From positions 6,942,278 through 7,006,277 of the forward strand of contig NC_134030.1 of assembly GCF_964204645.1 (NCBI RefSeq): a stretch of DNA of 64,000 bases. Reading direction: 5' to 3'. Made by a program: the position numbers and the translations under genes. The notes beneath the pieces were generated by a model. That model saw only the letters and a list, made by a program, of their open reading frames with translations. It did not search any database and had not been told where the DNA came from. The DNA comes from Tubulanus polymorphus. Taxonomy: Eukaryota; Nemertea; Palaeonemertea; Tubulaniformes; Tubulanidae. How positions within the stretch are numbered: position 1 is the stretch's first letter; every line of letters begins with the position of its first letter. Positions 38,035 through 57,039 of the stretch are shown in pieces.

Positions 38035-39553
38035 GTGGTGACAATCGAGGCAATAGCCATTTATTGAAATATCGGCTGTTCGTAAAAATTAACGCTAAAA
38101 CAGGGTAGGGGCCATAAATCGGGCGAACAAGGGAAGTAAATCAAAATCGCCGCAATTGATGAGATATAGAAAACAATGAGTCAATAAATCACGAATGATC
38201 ACAAAATAAGAGACTTTAAGTGCAATGATGTTCAGATTTCGTGGCGAATTTAAAGATTGATGTGTTTTAGTTGAAATCAGGATTCTGCATCGTTTTGATA
38301 TATTCGGGAGAAGACACGTACGATCGGGTTGAATAATGAATTACGACAGATGTTGACGCGTGATGTCGGTGTGATCTGCAAGCGTCTTAATCCTGAGATT
38401 TCTTCCTTATGTAAACTAATAATTCAGTAGTAAGATCATGATCAGAATATTTGTTTATTCATTTCTTGTATTGTCCGATTGGTCAGTTCGATACTTCGGT
38501 CACGTTCTGCGGTGACCACTGTCCATATGCAACAATAGGACGTTCACACGCAACAAAGACGGTCATCACTACGCGCGTGCGTATCTTGTAAAATTTCTGA
38601 TTTCATTATTCAAAATGTTTACTTTTTACCGAATCTCACACTTTCGAATATTGTGTGTGGGGTCTTAGCGTACACATATCATATCAAGCTATATCTATAC
38701 GTATGATGATGATAACTACAAGTTATGACGATGGACTCTAGATAAATCATTTTAAGTAGAGTGCATGGCCATGACTTCGCAAATCGGAAGACTCCATGTT
38801 ATGATGAAATGATTACTGTAAGGACGAAAGATCCCCATTTTAAAGACACGTACTAAGTTGCAGACAGGTTTTATTTCGAGATGAATATGAAGTTCTCGAA
38901 TTTGTTTGAAATTTGATACATACTTAATGGCAAACGAATTATACCGTCTGACTATCGATCATGTGCATTTTAAAGTCACGTCATGCACATCTTTTCTAAT
39001 CCGTCTCTCACTTGCTTATTCTGCATTTACGAAAATAAAGATCTCCATTATTTCCAAGACGATTTCCTATTTAATTCTTTTTGGCACATTTGTGTGCGAA
39101 TTCACAAAAGGGCCATCGATAGTTAACAGAAATGCTTTTTACATCGGTTTTGGTAGCTTATGAGAATTGACTGTGACATCGGGTGTGTGATTCACGCCGA
39201 TTCACAAAGCGTATGAAAAATCTTACTTGAACTCACAAAATTATCAATCATAACCTCCAGTGTGGGACTTCTTATTTCCGATACGAAAATCATCTTTATT
39301 TCACAAAACATCTCATGCTTTGTAACTTATGGGAAGTTGGAATAGATTGTTGAAGATTGTTGTAATTTCAACGCCATTTTGTTGAGATTCACCCTCCATT
39401 TTCACAATTTTCGGCAGTAATACACCTAGCACACATGCCAATATGCATTGTTGCGTCATTCTAACTCCACCCATTATGGATGATGTGTACCGCCTTCAGC
39501 AGCCTATTGTCCAGCACGTGTGATGGATAATCAAATAGCCAATGGGCGACGTT

Positions 39554-39600
39554 GGTCAGCGTGACCATTGACCACGGTGACCTCAGCGTGGTTGTATACC
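39554..39600 (+). promoter_or_regulatory. Inverted GGTCA-3-TGACC site and TATA-like box before the PRDM gene
   Basis: GGTCAgcgTGACC (39554-39566) is a perfect three-base-spaced inverted nuclear-receptor element. More TGACC boxes follow within 20 bp (39570, 39578), and a TATA-like gttgtatacc lies at 39591-39600, about 135 bp before the ATG. Promoter function is inferred. Confidence 0.35.
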
Positions 39601-39733
39601 AAATGATGACCTAACTAGAGTTCATCTTAAAACACATCTTCATCGGTGACAGATCGTATAGACAGAGCGCTTCATATGACTTCAACAACTTCCTGAAAGA
39701 CTTTTTCAACAGATTTATACAAGGATACCCTGA

Positions 39734-46295
<6,562 letters not shown>

Positions 46296-48244
46296 CGTTT
46301 TTCAGAACGATTTTTATCTATGTTTATAGAGAAGAAACCTTAGTGAAAAATATCTTTCACTAAGACATATTACATGCATACTGTATAATATAGAATTTAT
46401 GTCAAACTGCTGTTTTCCGAGTGAGAGAAATATATAATAATGTAAATACATATCTGAAATGTGTGAATGCGAGAATCGAATGTTTGCGTGAGAATGTTGG
46501 TTTACTTATCTTTTTATCGCAATATATGAAATACCTTACTCTCTTCTTCAGTACCTTGGATGCAAAGTCTTATTGCGTCTGATTTATTTAGTTTAGTGTA
46601 AATACGTTACGAAAGCAATTGTTTGTAAATATGTTGTTGTAGTTGTTATTGTTTTTCTGTTATATGATATTATGTAGATACGCTTTTACGAATAAATTTT
46701 ACTAAGTCATTCTGTCTGTGATCATGAAAACAATGACCTACTTCTCTAATCGAAAGTCAAATTCAAAGCATCTCAAGCAAATATGTAACACATTGATGAT
46801 AAGAATCGGAAGATTATGAATATGTCTGGAAGATAAATTGATGAGAAATAATTTCAATTGTAATGCACCAATAAACATCTTTTTTTATTCTCGAAACCTG
46901 AGATTTTGACTGCGTTTATTTCGTATTTGTGAGGTCAAGCTGGCGGCTGTTTGGATTTTCGCTAAACATGATAATTTTCGAATGAATGAAAATTATGACA
47001 AGCAGAAATCATTATTAACATCGCCCGGGGTCTTCGCGCTGGCAAGTGGGAGAGAAGCAAAGAGAGGTTGAACGTGCCCTCGTGAAAGCGTCTCCACAGG
47101 CTGTCAGATAGGCTAAATGAACAAAAGACAACAATCAATATGTCCACAAGACTCAAGATTCCATTCGTTACAATGAACAACAGAACAAATGCATTTATAA
47201 TTTTTTAATATGCCGAGTGTCATTTGGAATATTCGCGCAATTGCGGTCGTTAAAACGTTTCAAGATTTTAACACGAATACGCTATTTGAATGCGTCCGTA
47301 GGTGTCAATCAGGGAGTCGTCTGCGTAACTTTGTTAAAGACGAGAAGCCGCAAAAATGCTCGAATCACGACATGGACTCATGAAATGACGCCTGCACTCT
47401 GCCTTTCTATGCTGTATATTACTAACCCCCAGAGAGATGCACGCACCGTAGGTGGCCCCTCCCCTCACCTGGTACGACGAGTGTCGTTAATATCATAGCT
47501 TGCATAAATATTAAAGCAATCTTCTTTATACCGAGATTTTCCAAACTCTAAACGCATGTATAGTGCTCGTGCACATTTTACATTCAACATTTACGAAAAT
47601 GATTCTTGAGGATTTTTCTCAACATATTTCGGCTTTTCAAAATGGATTTCGTGTTCCGAGGACAAGAATTACATTTTCTCCTTCGACGGCGAACTTCATT
47701 TCAATATTCCGCGTTCAATCGACCACACGTAATTACAATCTCCAGTCGATAACGTGATCGCAAATTAATTTTCTAGTAATGCGTAAAATGCCATAGCGTC
47801 CAAAACGTTGCGTTGTTGTGACGTAATGGAGCCACGAGGTGACAATTATCCGTGATTGTTGCTCGGACAATGATAATAGACAGCGCACGCTTCAGACAAT
47901 AGATTACTCAATATTGCAGGTTTTCAAGATGAGCATTTTCGTCCCGAAGACAGCTGATGGTTGGAAGCTGTATCACTCCATCTGTTCTGTCTCATCACCT
48001 GCTTTATTACTAGTCTAATTGTAGGACACGCGGGGTGCTATTTGACGGCCCTCAGGGTTCGGCTCAGTGCGAGGCGATCTCTTTTTCTTAAGCCACACAA
48101 ATTCGATGGCTATTTGAATTTTCATTCCGAGTTCATTTCTATTTTGAAGTCCGTGTTTATTTCTAAGCGATCACACTGAAAGTCTTTGAAAATATAAAAT
48201 TGATATTTTCTAGAAGTACACCTTTCCCTATGTCGGAATACCGA
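46296..48244. other. PRDM 3' UTR and intergenic DNA
   Basis: An AATAAA near 46690 could end the PRDM transcript. The interval between the converging PRDM and acyltransferase genes has no further recognisable gene; the frames in 47217-48179 look random. Confidence 0.45.
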
Positions 48245-50239
48245 TTAGAAGAACTCCATTTTACATTCGGGGGTTTCGCCATATTGCACTTTGTATTTCT
48301 CGAAAAGTGCGAGAAGTTCGTCAAGGTATCTCCGCTGCAACTTATCGATGTCTTCTAAACTTGGTTCCTTTATCTGAGCTACGTCAATAGGACGACCCAC
48401 TAGAAATAAAATCAAATGAACTTAAATTAAAGTTGAACGAACGAACGAACGAACGAACGAACGAACGAACGAACGAACGAACGAACGAACGAACGAACGA
48501 ACGAACGAACGAACGAACGAACGAACGATGTTGGGTATGAATATAGAGTATGCGAAATATTATTTTCGATTATTGTGTTTATACGTTTTAGGACTATCAA
48601 TAATCATTTGCATTTGTCTGAAATCCGTATCTTTCGCTTCCTCGATTTTTGAAAATGGACGCGTATAGTTGTTCCATAGTCCAAACCAAATGAGATTTTA
48701 GAAACCGAAGATGATTAATTTCATACGTTCTCTCGTTTATATATTACACGAAGTCGTACTGAAACTGGGGTGGAATAGTGATGACCGCGAATGAGATGAT
48801 GCACCACCACCTAGATTATAAGTCCATGACCGATACTAACCGACTGTGTTGACTGGTCGGCGTCGCGGTAATATTCCAAAAGAATACTGGAATACACCCC
48901 GACCGTAGAATATCGGTGGAGAAAATCCGAGCAATCTGGTCATCCAGAGTTGAAAATTCCGCAACCTCGACCCGGGAGGATTGGCTACCTGTTCGTAGAT
49001 GTTGTTTTCGCCAAACGATACGACGGGAATAAGAGATGCACTAAAATGAGAAACCACAAGAAGCACAATCACGTTACCTTTGCACAAGATGCGACAACAT
49101 AAAATACATCGCAATCTTTTTGGCATCTTCTTACAACTGATCTTCCGGACATACCCATTTCTCAAGGCTATTTTGATGAAACCTTTACGATCTAGGATCT
49201 TTAGCCGATAATGTCCCGCGTGGGCTTCCAGTGCTTCTAAAGCGCCGCCTACTATTAGTCCTAGTGCTCGGCCCTTCGGTCCATGAGACAATGCCCAATC
49301 CATTGAACCTTTCGTAGCAGGAAGAATGCCTGGAAAATACAGATATTTCATCGATGAAGGCATTTTATATGTTTATGCTCCTCTGATTTTCATTGATTGA
49401 CTTCTCAGTAAATTTGAAATATTCACAGATACTTTCTATTTGTGTGGTGGGTTTGTAAAGGATGCAAAATCAAATCGACTTATATTACACTACCATTATT
49501 ATCATCTGTGATTTTCTAATGTAATTTAATTCGTAGATAAAGAATAATAGTAATAAAATCTACTGTTTCAAATAAACAACAGGGACAATCACTATTTTAA
49601 GATCAAACATTCTAAATCGATCTGTACTTCTTTCGTGTTGTACGGAATATATTCTAGCGTCCAAGACACGTAGACTATACGTACTGGCTTATTGATTTTA
49701 TTGGAATAAGCCCGATTAGGTCACTGAAAACCCCTTGAATTCTGCTTACCCGACGTCATCAAATAATCTCTGTAAAATGGGAACTGGAAATGTCCAGGGA
49801 GGACCATCAGATGCGGAGTTATACCAGGGAATATCTTACTGAAACCTGTTCCTTCCGTGCAGAAATGTAAAAAACCTCCCATTCCCAATATTCCATGAGG
49901 ATGATAACCCAAAATATAGTTCTTGTTTGGATCGAGTTCGGCCGTTTTGATGAGTTTGATAGGAAAATAGTCCGCCGCTTTTTTCCACAGCAACCAATTT
50001 CTGAACCAGGCCACTCGTTTTCCACCGCGATACGGACTGAGTCGATCTAGCATGTACCACGCCATGTAGATTAACGAGATGACATAAAAACGCGTGAAAA
50101 ACAATCCTATGAACAGCGCCAGGCCACCGAATCCACCTACTAAGAAGGTAATAACGAATTTGACGACGCACAATGTTTGTATCCTTCGCTCAAAAGGAAT
50201 CGCTAATGGCGCGAATTCTATTCCGAAAAATTTTGCCAT
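48245..50239 (-). CDS. DGAT2/MOGAT family acyltransferase
   Basis: Endoplasmic-reticulum acyl-CoA:acylglycerol acyltransferase that makes di- or triacylglycerol. Four exons on the minus strand: 49750-50239, 49155-49329, 48841-49040, 48245-48399, giving 339 residues in one frame, the usual family size. A hydrophobic hairpin (about residues 23-62) precedes the active-site motif YHPHG (His113-Gly116). Later come the family blocks PGITPHLMVLPGHFQFPFYRDYLM, read as two halves, then IVGGALEALEA, RKGFIKIALRNG, LIPVVSFGEN and the RGVFQYSFGILPRRRPV region, with VGRPIDV near the end. The start matches the family N-terminus. It could be a monoacylglycerol, diacylglycerol or wax acyltransferase; the motifs do not decide. 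Confidence 0.93.
48433..48528. repeat. (GAAC)n tetranucleotide microsatellite
   Basis: About 24 uninterrupted copies of GAAC/ACGA in the third intron of the acyltransferase gene. No interruption is seen, so it is probably length-variable. Confidence 0.97.
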
Positions 50240-52360
50240 CTTTGCCCACGGTCAAGTTCAGGATCTTTATAACATGGTAACCTAAAAGAAAAACAGCAAA
50301 CTACGTAGATAGTCAGTTTTGAAATGATCAGTCCAGTCATATGCCCTGGCTAATCTCCCAGTGAAATTCTGTTCATACATGCGAATCTTTGCAGATGATA
50401 TAAATTCACATCCTTGTTCAGTAAAACAGACATTGTTATAGATGTACGTACGTACTATGATTATACATATGAAATCATGCTTTGCAAATATTACCTACAG
50501 TCTCGATCGGCTCTGATGTGTAGAGAACGGATTTCAATACATTACGTTGCTGTAAACACAGCAATACGTATAGTATACTACTAGCACTAACATGATTATC
50601 TAGTAAAGTGTAGGTTGTGTAAATTTCTATGGTCGTGTGATAAGAAATGAATGTGTTTTTGAGACGCTTAGTCAATCGACCAATTCGTGCTGATTGCCGG
50701 GATCGACGGGCTTAAGTGAATAACAACTGGGAATCCGTATATATCGTATCTTAGTGGATCTTATGTTTGTGACAATCGGAGGAAGATGTAGCCGCTATAT
50801 ATGGTCCTGGGGCCATCAGTCTTCCAGCCGTTTCTTCGGCTCGAAATGCAGTTCTATTCCGCGCTAGCTACATAATTTCTAGAGGAGCGCATTTGAACTT
50901 TGTTAAGGAACCGTGCGCCATATAAGTGACAATTTATTGTTATATCTAAATACCTTGCGAATAAAAAAACACGAAATTCAAAATAGAATTCCCTTGAACT
51001 GTCACACTGTAATGAAGAAGAATTTATGAATCTTGTTGTCGCCGCCAACCTAAATCAAAGTTAATGTCGATAGTTGAGTAGATCAACAACTAAAGAAAAG
51101 AAAATCTATACACACACGAACACAAAGGTTTGATAGCATATCTCTAACCTTGTCTGGTAGACACGAGGTCTCATGGAGCTCTTCTGAAAAGATATTTCTG
51201 TTTTTATGAATTGAAATTGAATAAAGCAATCTAGGGTAACGACCTCCACCAGGGAAGCTATATTGTTGCCAAACGTTGACAGCATATAACGCACTAAGTA
51301 AACTTTTTCATGCAATTATTTCTGAAGCTGGAAATAACATACCAGGTATCGTATGAGGGGTGTATATAGTATCCACACTCTTACTTCCGAACTCGATAAA
51401 TGACCTTCAAAAACATTATGCCTTTATATGCATTATCTGATACGACGAAAATCGTTTCCTCTGATAATTCACGTGACTAATGATTCGGTTCTGATTTTTA
51501 TTTCATTACCCGAAAGATCTGCGTTCTTGATGTAGATTTGAAACCTATAGATATTGTACGATGCTAGATAAACTGTATATGTTTAATGTTTCGCCATTTT
51601 CAGTTAGTCACTGTGTTTTCTATTGACTTTAAGCTGAATTCAATTGATGGTATAAACGTTGATTGATGTAACCTCTTGTTTCATGAATACTAAAGACGCT
51701 GATTCGAACTAAAAGACTTATACAAAAGACGTGCTATTTTGGTGCACCCGCTTTTCTAATTCCTCACCCCAGCCCAATTCATTCATTACTGTTCCCCTAT
51801 GGCTGAGGCTAGGGAATTTGGAAAAAACGCCCGCTCTTGATCCCATTTCAAAAATGATGCAAGATGACAAACTATCGTGGTAAGATGACAATACATAATG
51901 TATACCCATCATGTTGGATATGGAATACCGCCAGAAAGTATCAGAAAACCAGCGAGATGCACCGACACGGGCCACACGGCACGGGGGCCTAGATATTTCA
52001 TAGAGCTTAAATCAATTGAGTTCCATGAATATTTACATGATTGGTAAATTACGCAGATAACTAGGGAAGAAAATGACCTAAGCGTGCTAGACAAAACGAG
52101 CTTTTCTCGCATGAAAAATTTCAATTAAGACGGTGAAAGTTTATTCCTGGTGACTTACATACATTGTACTTCATTTACAAAAGAATGAATCAAAAAGTGG
52201 ATCACGGTTCAAATGGAAAGTTACGTATTTAAAATTCGACTTAAATAATTCGACCAATCAAACTGTTCGGGTCTGGATTATGTACGGATCTCGCCAGGGT
52301 ATGAAATGCGCTGTTGTTATGGGCGAGGAATACATTTGGTACTGAACTCAAGGAATTAAT
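50240..52360. other. Intergenic between acyltransferase and cysteine-rich peptide genes
   Basis: Divergent promoter side of both genes. No exon or RNA gene is recognised. A CCAAT-type box (gaccaatcaaac, about 52250) lies 110 bp before the peptide start and could belong to its promoter. Confidence 0.4.
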
Positions 52361-53099
52361 ATGAAGGTAGGTGAAAGATGAACTAAACTCGGGCAAATTT
52401 CTTGGAGAAAATATTTCGCTAAAAATCATATTGTATAATTTTCTTTAATTTCCAGTCGACAACCGTTTTTTTACTGGCTCTGTGCAGCGTTGCATTGATG
52501 GTAACGTTGACTGATGCGTCGCCTTTAACTCTCCTGCTACGTGAATACTTGCAAGAGTTAAGGGAACGTAAACGATCAGGTATGTCTCATTTACAGTAGA
52601 ATGCCATGTACACAGAACAAGGGGGGGGGGGTGAATACCAAATCAGCGTTGAATTCTGTAAAACTTCTTAACACTTTTCTAAAACAAAATCAATGTTTTT
52701 CTGGTACACCTAAATGAGAAGCCGTTCGAAACTTCGAACATCTGATCACAAAAACGATAATCCATTTCGGGAACCTTTGTGGCGATGAAACCGCTTTTTA
52801 GTCATTTGTATTTCACGCATAGCCTTAATCAGACTGCAAACTGCATGTAAACAAACCGTCCGCATTTTCCAGTGAAATTTGCTAAAGTCGTGAGACATTA
52901 GCATGGTAGTCCATCCACTTGAGTGACATCTTCTCCGCGTATTTCAATGCAGCTAAATATTGATACATATATGTAAAATCAAAAATCGGTCAATTATGTT
53001 TTTTCAGATTGTATTGGCGCAGGCGAGAGTGGGTGTGACGGTGACCCCGACTGTTGTGATAACGGGTCTTGTAATAGCCATGGTGTTTGCGAGCCATAA
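52361..53099 (+). CDS. Secreted cysteine-rich peptide precursor with knottin (ICK) cysteine pattern
   Basis: A 73-residue prepropeptide from three coding exons: 52361-52366 (ATG AAG only), 52456-52579 and 53008-53099. The splice sites are good (AAG/GTAGGT, ttccag, TCAG/GTATGT, ttttcag) and phases agree. Exon 2 encodes a hydrophobic signal sequence (STTVFLLALCSVALMVTLTDA) and an amphipathic pro-segment ending in a dibasic site ERKR. Exon 3 encodes the mature part, with six cysteines spaced C-x7-C-x5-CC-x4-C-x5-C. This is the inhibitor-cystine-knot framework shared by conotoxin-type, spider and defensive or signalling peptides. The mature segment has about seven acidic and no Lys/Arg residues, unlike cationic antimicrobials. 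AATAAA follows at 53226. Function is unknown: toxin-like, neuropeptide-like or immune roles are all possible. Confidence 0.8.
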
Positions 53100-53225
53100 A
53101 CTTGCTACATTCGCATCGCATTGATTAGTATTAGAGAACAAATATTCGTCACTGCTCACGACAAACAAAAATTGATGAACCAATTGAGAACAGATTGAAT
53201 TACCAATACATTTCAGAATGAATTG

Positions 53226-53231
53226 AATAAA
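53226..53231 (+). terminator. Polyadenylation signal of the cysteine-rich peptide gene
   Basis: AATAAA lies 127 bp after the peptide stop codon, so a compact complete transcript unit of about 0.9 kb is plausible. Confidence 0.6.
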
Positions 53232-53367
53232 ATATGATTTTTTCCAAAATAAGTTCTTAATTTTAATCTCATTAAATGAATAGGATATATCAAGGATCTT
53301 CACACAGATCTCTCTTATCTCGACTTGAATACATTCCAGTTTCATTCAATAGCAAATACATGTATAG

Positions 53368-53432
53368 ATCATGACGTTGTTTTCTATGGTTGTGGTGATC
53401 TTCAAGGCCATTGGCGCTGCATACTTTTATTG
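53368..53432. repeat. Fragment of the XRCC4-intron repeat monomer
   Basis: catgacgttgttttctatggttgtggtgatcttcaaggccattgg resembles the monomer gacatgttctatgattgtggtgagtttcgaggtcattggg at 28031-28440. It is a diverged solo piece between the two genes that converge here. Confidence 0.45.
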
Positions 53433-53698
53433 GTGTAGAAGTTTTTCCAACATTGTTGATTTAAGATGAACCGATCAAATAAAAGACCGAAAGAAACGAC
53501 ATTATCAACTGAATTGTAGATTTTATTCAATCAATCTTAATCGATTTTATTAGATTAATCTGTTCTGTTAGTCGCAGTCAGCTGGATCAAACATGCTGAA
53601 AATTTAATCAAATCACATGTTTTACATTTTGCATTTAGCTAGTTCTGATAACAGTGAAGAAACGAATGCGTGTGCAAATTTTGATGTGTTATCTTTAT

Positions 53699-56600
53699 TT
53701 ACCAGCCATAGGTAGCTTCACCATCATTCTCGGGAAATATGCAATTGCCCCTTCGGCGCCTACTATGGTCGTGCAGCACAGTACTTGTTCTGGATGGGAA
53801 CCTGCAAATATCTCATTCAGTTTCTAAGGTGACATTATCGAGGAAACGTGACGACGATAGATTTCGTGCCACGGGATACTCTGTAAAGATGTTTGCACCG
53901 AAATCAGGTTGACATATTTCTTATATAAATAAAGTCAATGAGTTTACCTGTAATAGGATTGGATGCAAACGAATGGAAGTTTCTGATCGCATGGATGTGT
54001 CGTCTTGATAAACTCATCATCTGTAGCGTGTTTTGAGAATGTACTGCAATCCGTGATATTATCCTCCTTATTAGCCGTGTGTCGCCAAAATTCCGTCGGG
54101 CTAAAATTAGGAAAGTGTTTACTTAGAAGTCAGTGGAAGAAAGGTTTACCACGAACAGTTTACAAAAGTATACTTACTAATCGTCCATTGCTTCTGTATT
54201 CAAGCATTTCGCTGCGTTCAGAAGGCTCATGCCCAACGCCAAGCAGTTTTTTCGCGCTTCCACATACGTAACATCTAAATCGAATTTCTGATGCTTGATT
54301 ACATCACCACTAGCAAAGCGTCCTTTATGGCAAGGTTTAGCAACTATACGAAAACATAAATCGTTAAGTAAACGATAATTCGAAAAAATCAGCAGGAAAA
54401 CCGAATCAATAAGTCGATCGCTTTGACATAAATGCACGACTTGGAAACGCACATGGCCATCCATATGTCCACAATTCGCAAAGTTCATCTAGTGTCATCT
54501 TTGGAAATCTACTTCGAGCTTCGTGAATATGCGCTGTAATCGACAAAAATATGGCAATTAAGATTTGAATTCGCTTTAGATATTTTGAAGTATTTTCAAT
54601 TTACGTACATTCAGTGCATACATCCCTCAACCATCGATTCTGTACTCGAAGTGGTTTGTCGAACAGGTAAACGTTTTTAACGAATCCTTCGTAACCACCC
54701 GAGCCAATTACAAGATTACAGTTTGTCCCGTTGTTGTAGACTCCACCATCATTAATTTCTGTGCATTTCTGATCGAAGCAAACCTGCATGAATAAACGAA
54801 ATAATTCTGTACGAACTAGCAGTAGAGTTTACTGTAAACCACCCGTTCGTAAAATGTGACTTTTTGAGAGTAACTTCAAACAATTCGGAATTGAAGCCCC
54901 GCAATGATGGACACTTCCACGCGATGCTATATACTTATGCCAATCGAAACGTTTTGGTTTATCATAAATTAGTTTTTTTTGGGTTGCGGGGTATCATAAA
55001 CTGTTCAGCTCTCGCCAGATCAGGGAGACAAATAAGGTCCTCACCCTTTCTTTGTTAGTATAGTATTTTGTCCACTCGATGAAGTTCCAATCGTTTGTGG
55101 GAAACTTTTTTATTGGATGATGAGAGAGGTAGCCAATATTCTTATCCAGGGAATATATTTGTGGATCATTGGGACTCCCTGTACTCCATGTGACGAGACT
55201 TCGTTTTAGATTAGATGAACCGTTCTTTGGCTTGAAGCATACGTACAGTGTAAACACCTCCGGGCATCTATTAGGTAGCGTTAACTGTAAAAGTAGAGCA
55301 TCTTTCTTCAACTTCAAGAACACAACTCTGTCGAAACGAAGGTCTATCCAGGGTGGTGGTGGTATCCAGGTGGGAGTGAACCACCCTCATGGTCTATCAA
55401 ACCGACAAAATACTCACTGAACCGTCCGGCGCTGATAGATATGCATACACATGTTTGTTCGATTTCTTGAATCTCACGCCGGAGCTGTTAACGAGCACCG
55501 ACGAACCAAAGTCATTAGAATATTTTGTCTCATTTGTCAGTCTGAAGCCGTCATCTGGACCTGTATCAAATTTTCAATATTTTGATATCAGTAGCACAAA
55601 TACATGGGTAATGTCTAACGCAAAGTTAGCTGAATATAACTACAAACATGTATATACGCTTGATGCAATACATAGACTGAATATATGAAGGAAACTTACA
55701 ATATGCGTGGCACATGTCCATGGCTACTCGGTAATCTGGTTTGAGTAAGATGTTGAAAAGAAAGGCATTCTTCATTAAGCCGCTAAAGTTACCAAATGTA
55801 ACTTTCATTTCTGCTTGAATTGATGTGTTTGAAGGAATTGTTGTGCAGTTGGTGTCAAGGCATAATTTTTCACTAACGCCTTCACCCTGAGTCTCGTCGT
55901 GGGTCCAGTGCAAAAAATACCACTTGCTTTTATCGAGTAATTGATCAATCTTATACCCGTCGACGTACACATAGCCATTTAGCATAGAAATGACTTTGTC
56001 TTCTCTAGTGGTAACCGTAGCATTGTGCCAACGAATGATAGATCCATACGCTCTTTTCTTATTGGTTCTAATACACGTATAGAAAGTGGCTCGTCTAGCT
56101 GATGCTGGGCTGTCAACCGTAACGGCTTGGCTATTGCTAAAATCTATTGAATCCCTTGCGTACACGACGTCACCGGTTCCATTCACTGTCAGATTATGCC
56201 CGTGGCCAGAAAAATCATCCAACGTATCGTTAAAGTAGTAAACAGCAATTGGATCTGATGAAAGAGAATGATAATAATGATAATGATAATAACAATAATA
56301 ATAACAATAATAATAATAACAATAATAATAACAATAACAATAACAAATATAGCTGCAAAGCAGCGATAACGTGTTTTCTGGATGCATGTGATCGAAAGGA
56401 AAAATTAATTACCGGGTATTCGATGGAAAAATAAAATGAGATGATTTGGATATTATCGGAGCAATCCTCTTTTTGGTTGAATGGTCTAACCCCAGTATAG
56501 TCCCCGTGATTTTGAAATTCTCGGAGCCCTCCTATATTTACTTACTAAATGACGTCACAAACTGTTATTTCGCCGGTGCTTGTTGTCTAACAATTCAATT

Positions 56601-56993
56601 CAATTCTTTATTTACAGTAACCTAATAAGTAATTTTTAGTTTCAAATAGGATGGAAAGTACATTCAGACAATCTGTTGGTTCAGAGAGACCGTTATTACA
56701 GTATCAATTTATACATTTCGTTTCGAAGCTGTCAGTTGCCGAATCTGAATGAAGATGAATTTTATTTGACGAAATCGGCGGAAAATATATAATAATAATA
56801 ATAATCAACAGAATTTCAAGAGGGTTTTCGACGAAAGTCAGAAAACCCTAATAATAATCAACAGAATTTCAAGAGGGTTTTCGACGAAAATCAGAAAACC
56901 CTAATAACAATAGCAATAGCAATAGCAATAGCAATAGCAATAGCAATAACAATAACAATAACAAAAACAATAACAATAACAATAATAATAATA

Positions 56994-57039
<46 letters not shown>

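Larger units (their letters stand above)
32624..39733. other. 7.1-kb gene-poor interval upstream of the PRDM gene
   Basis: No complete gene is recognised. It contains a Penelope-type flank remnant near 33930-34060, groups of TGACC/GGTCA half sites at 36577-36655, 38480-38515 and 39554-39580, and possible receptor-like exon fragments on the minus strand at 37245-38034. The rest is AT-rich without codon bias. It is likely to hold the 5' regulatory region of the PRDM gene. Confidence 0.45.

Noticed and set aside
47961-48179. Small secreted protein with hydrophobic start
   Set aside because: No cysteine pattern, no splice or polyadenylation context, and the hydrophobic run is interrupted; probably chance.
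56249-56434. Poly-Asn open frame
   Set aside because: It is a translated AAT/AAC microsatellite with no start context or homology.
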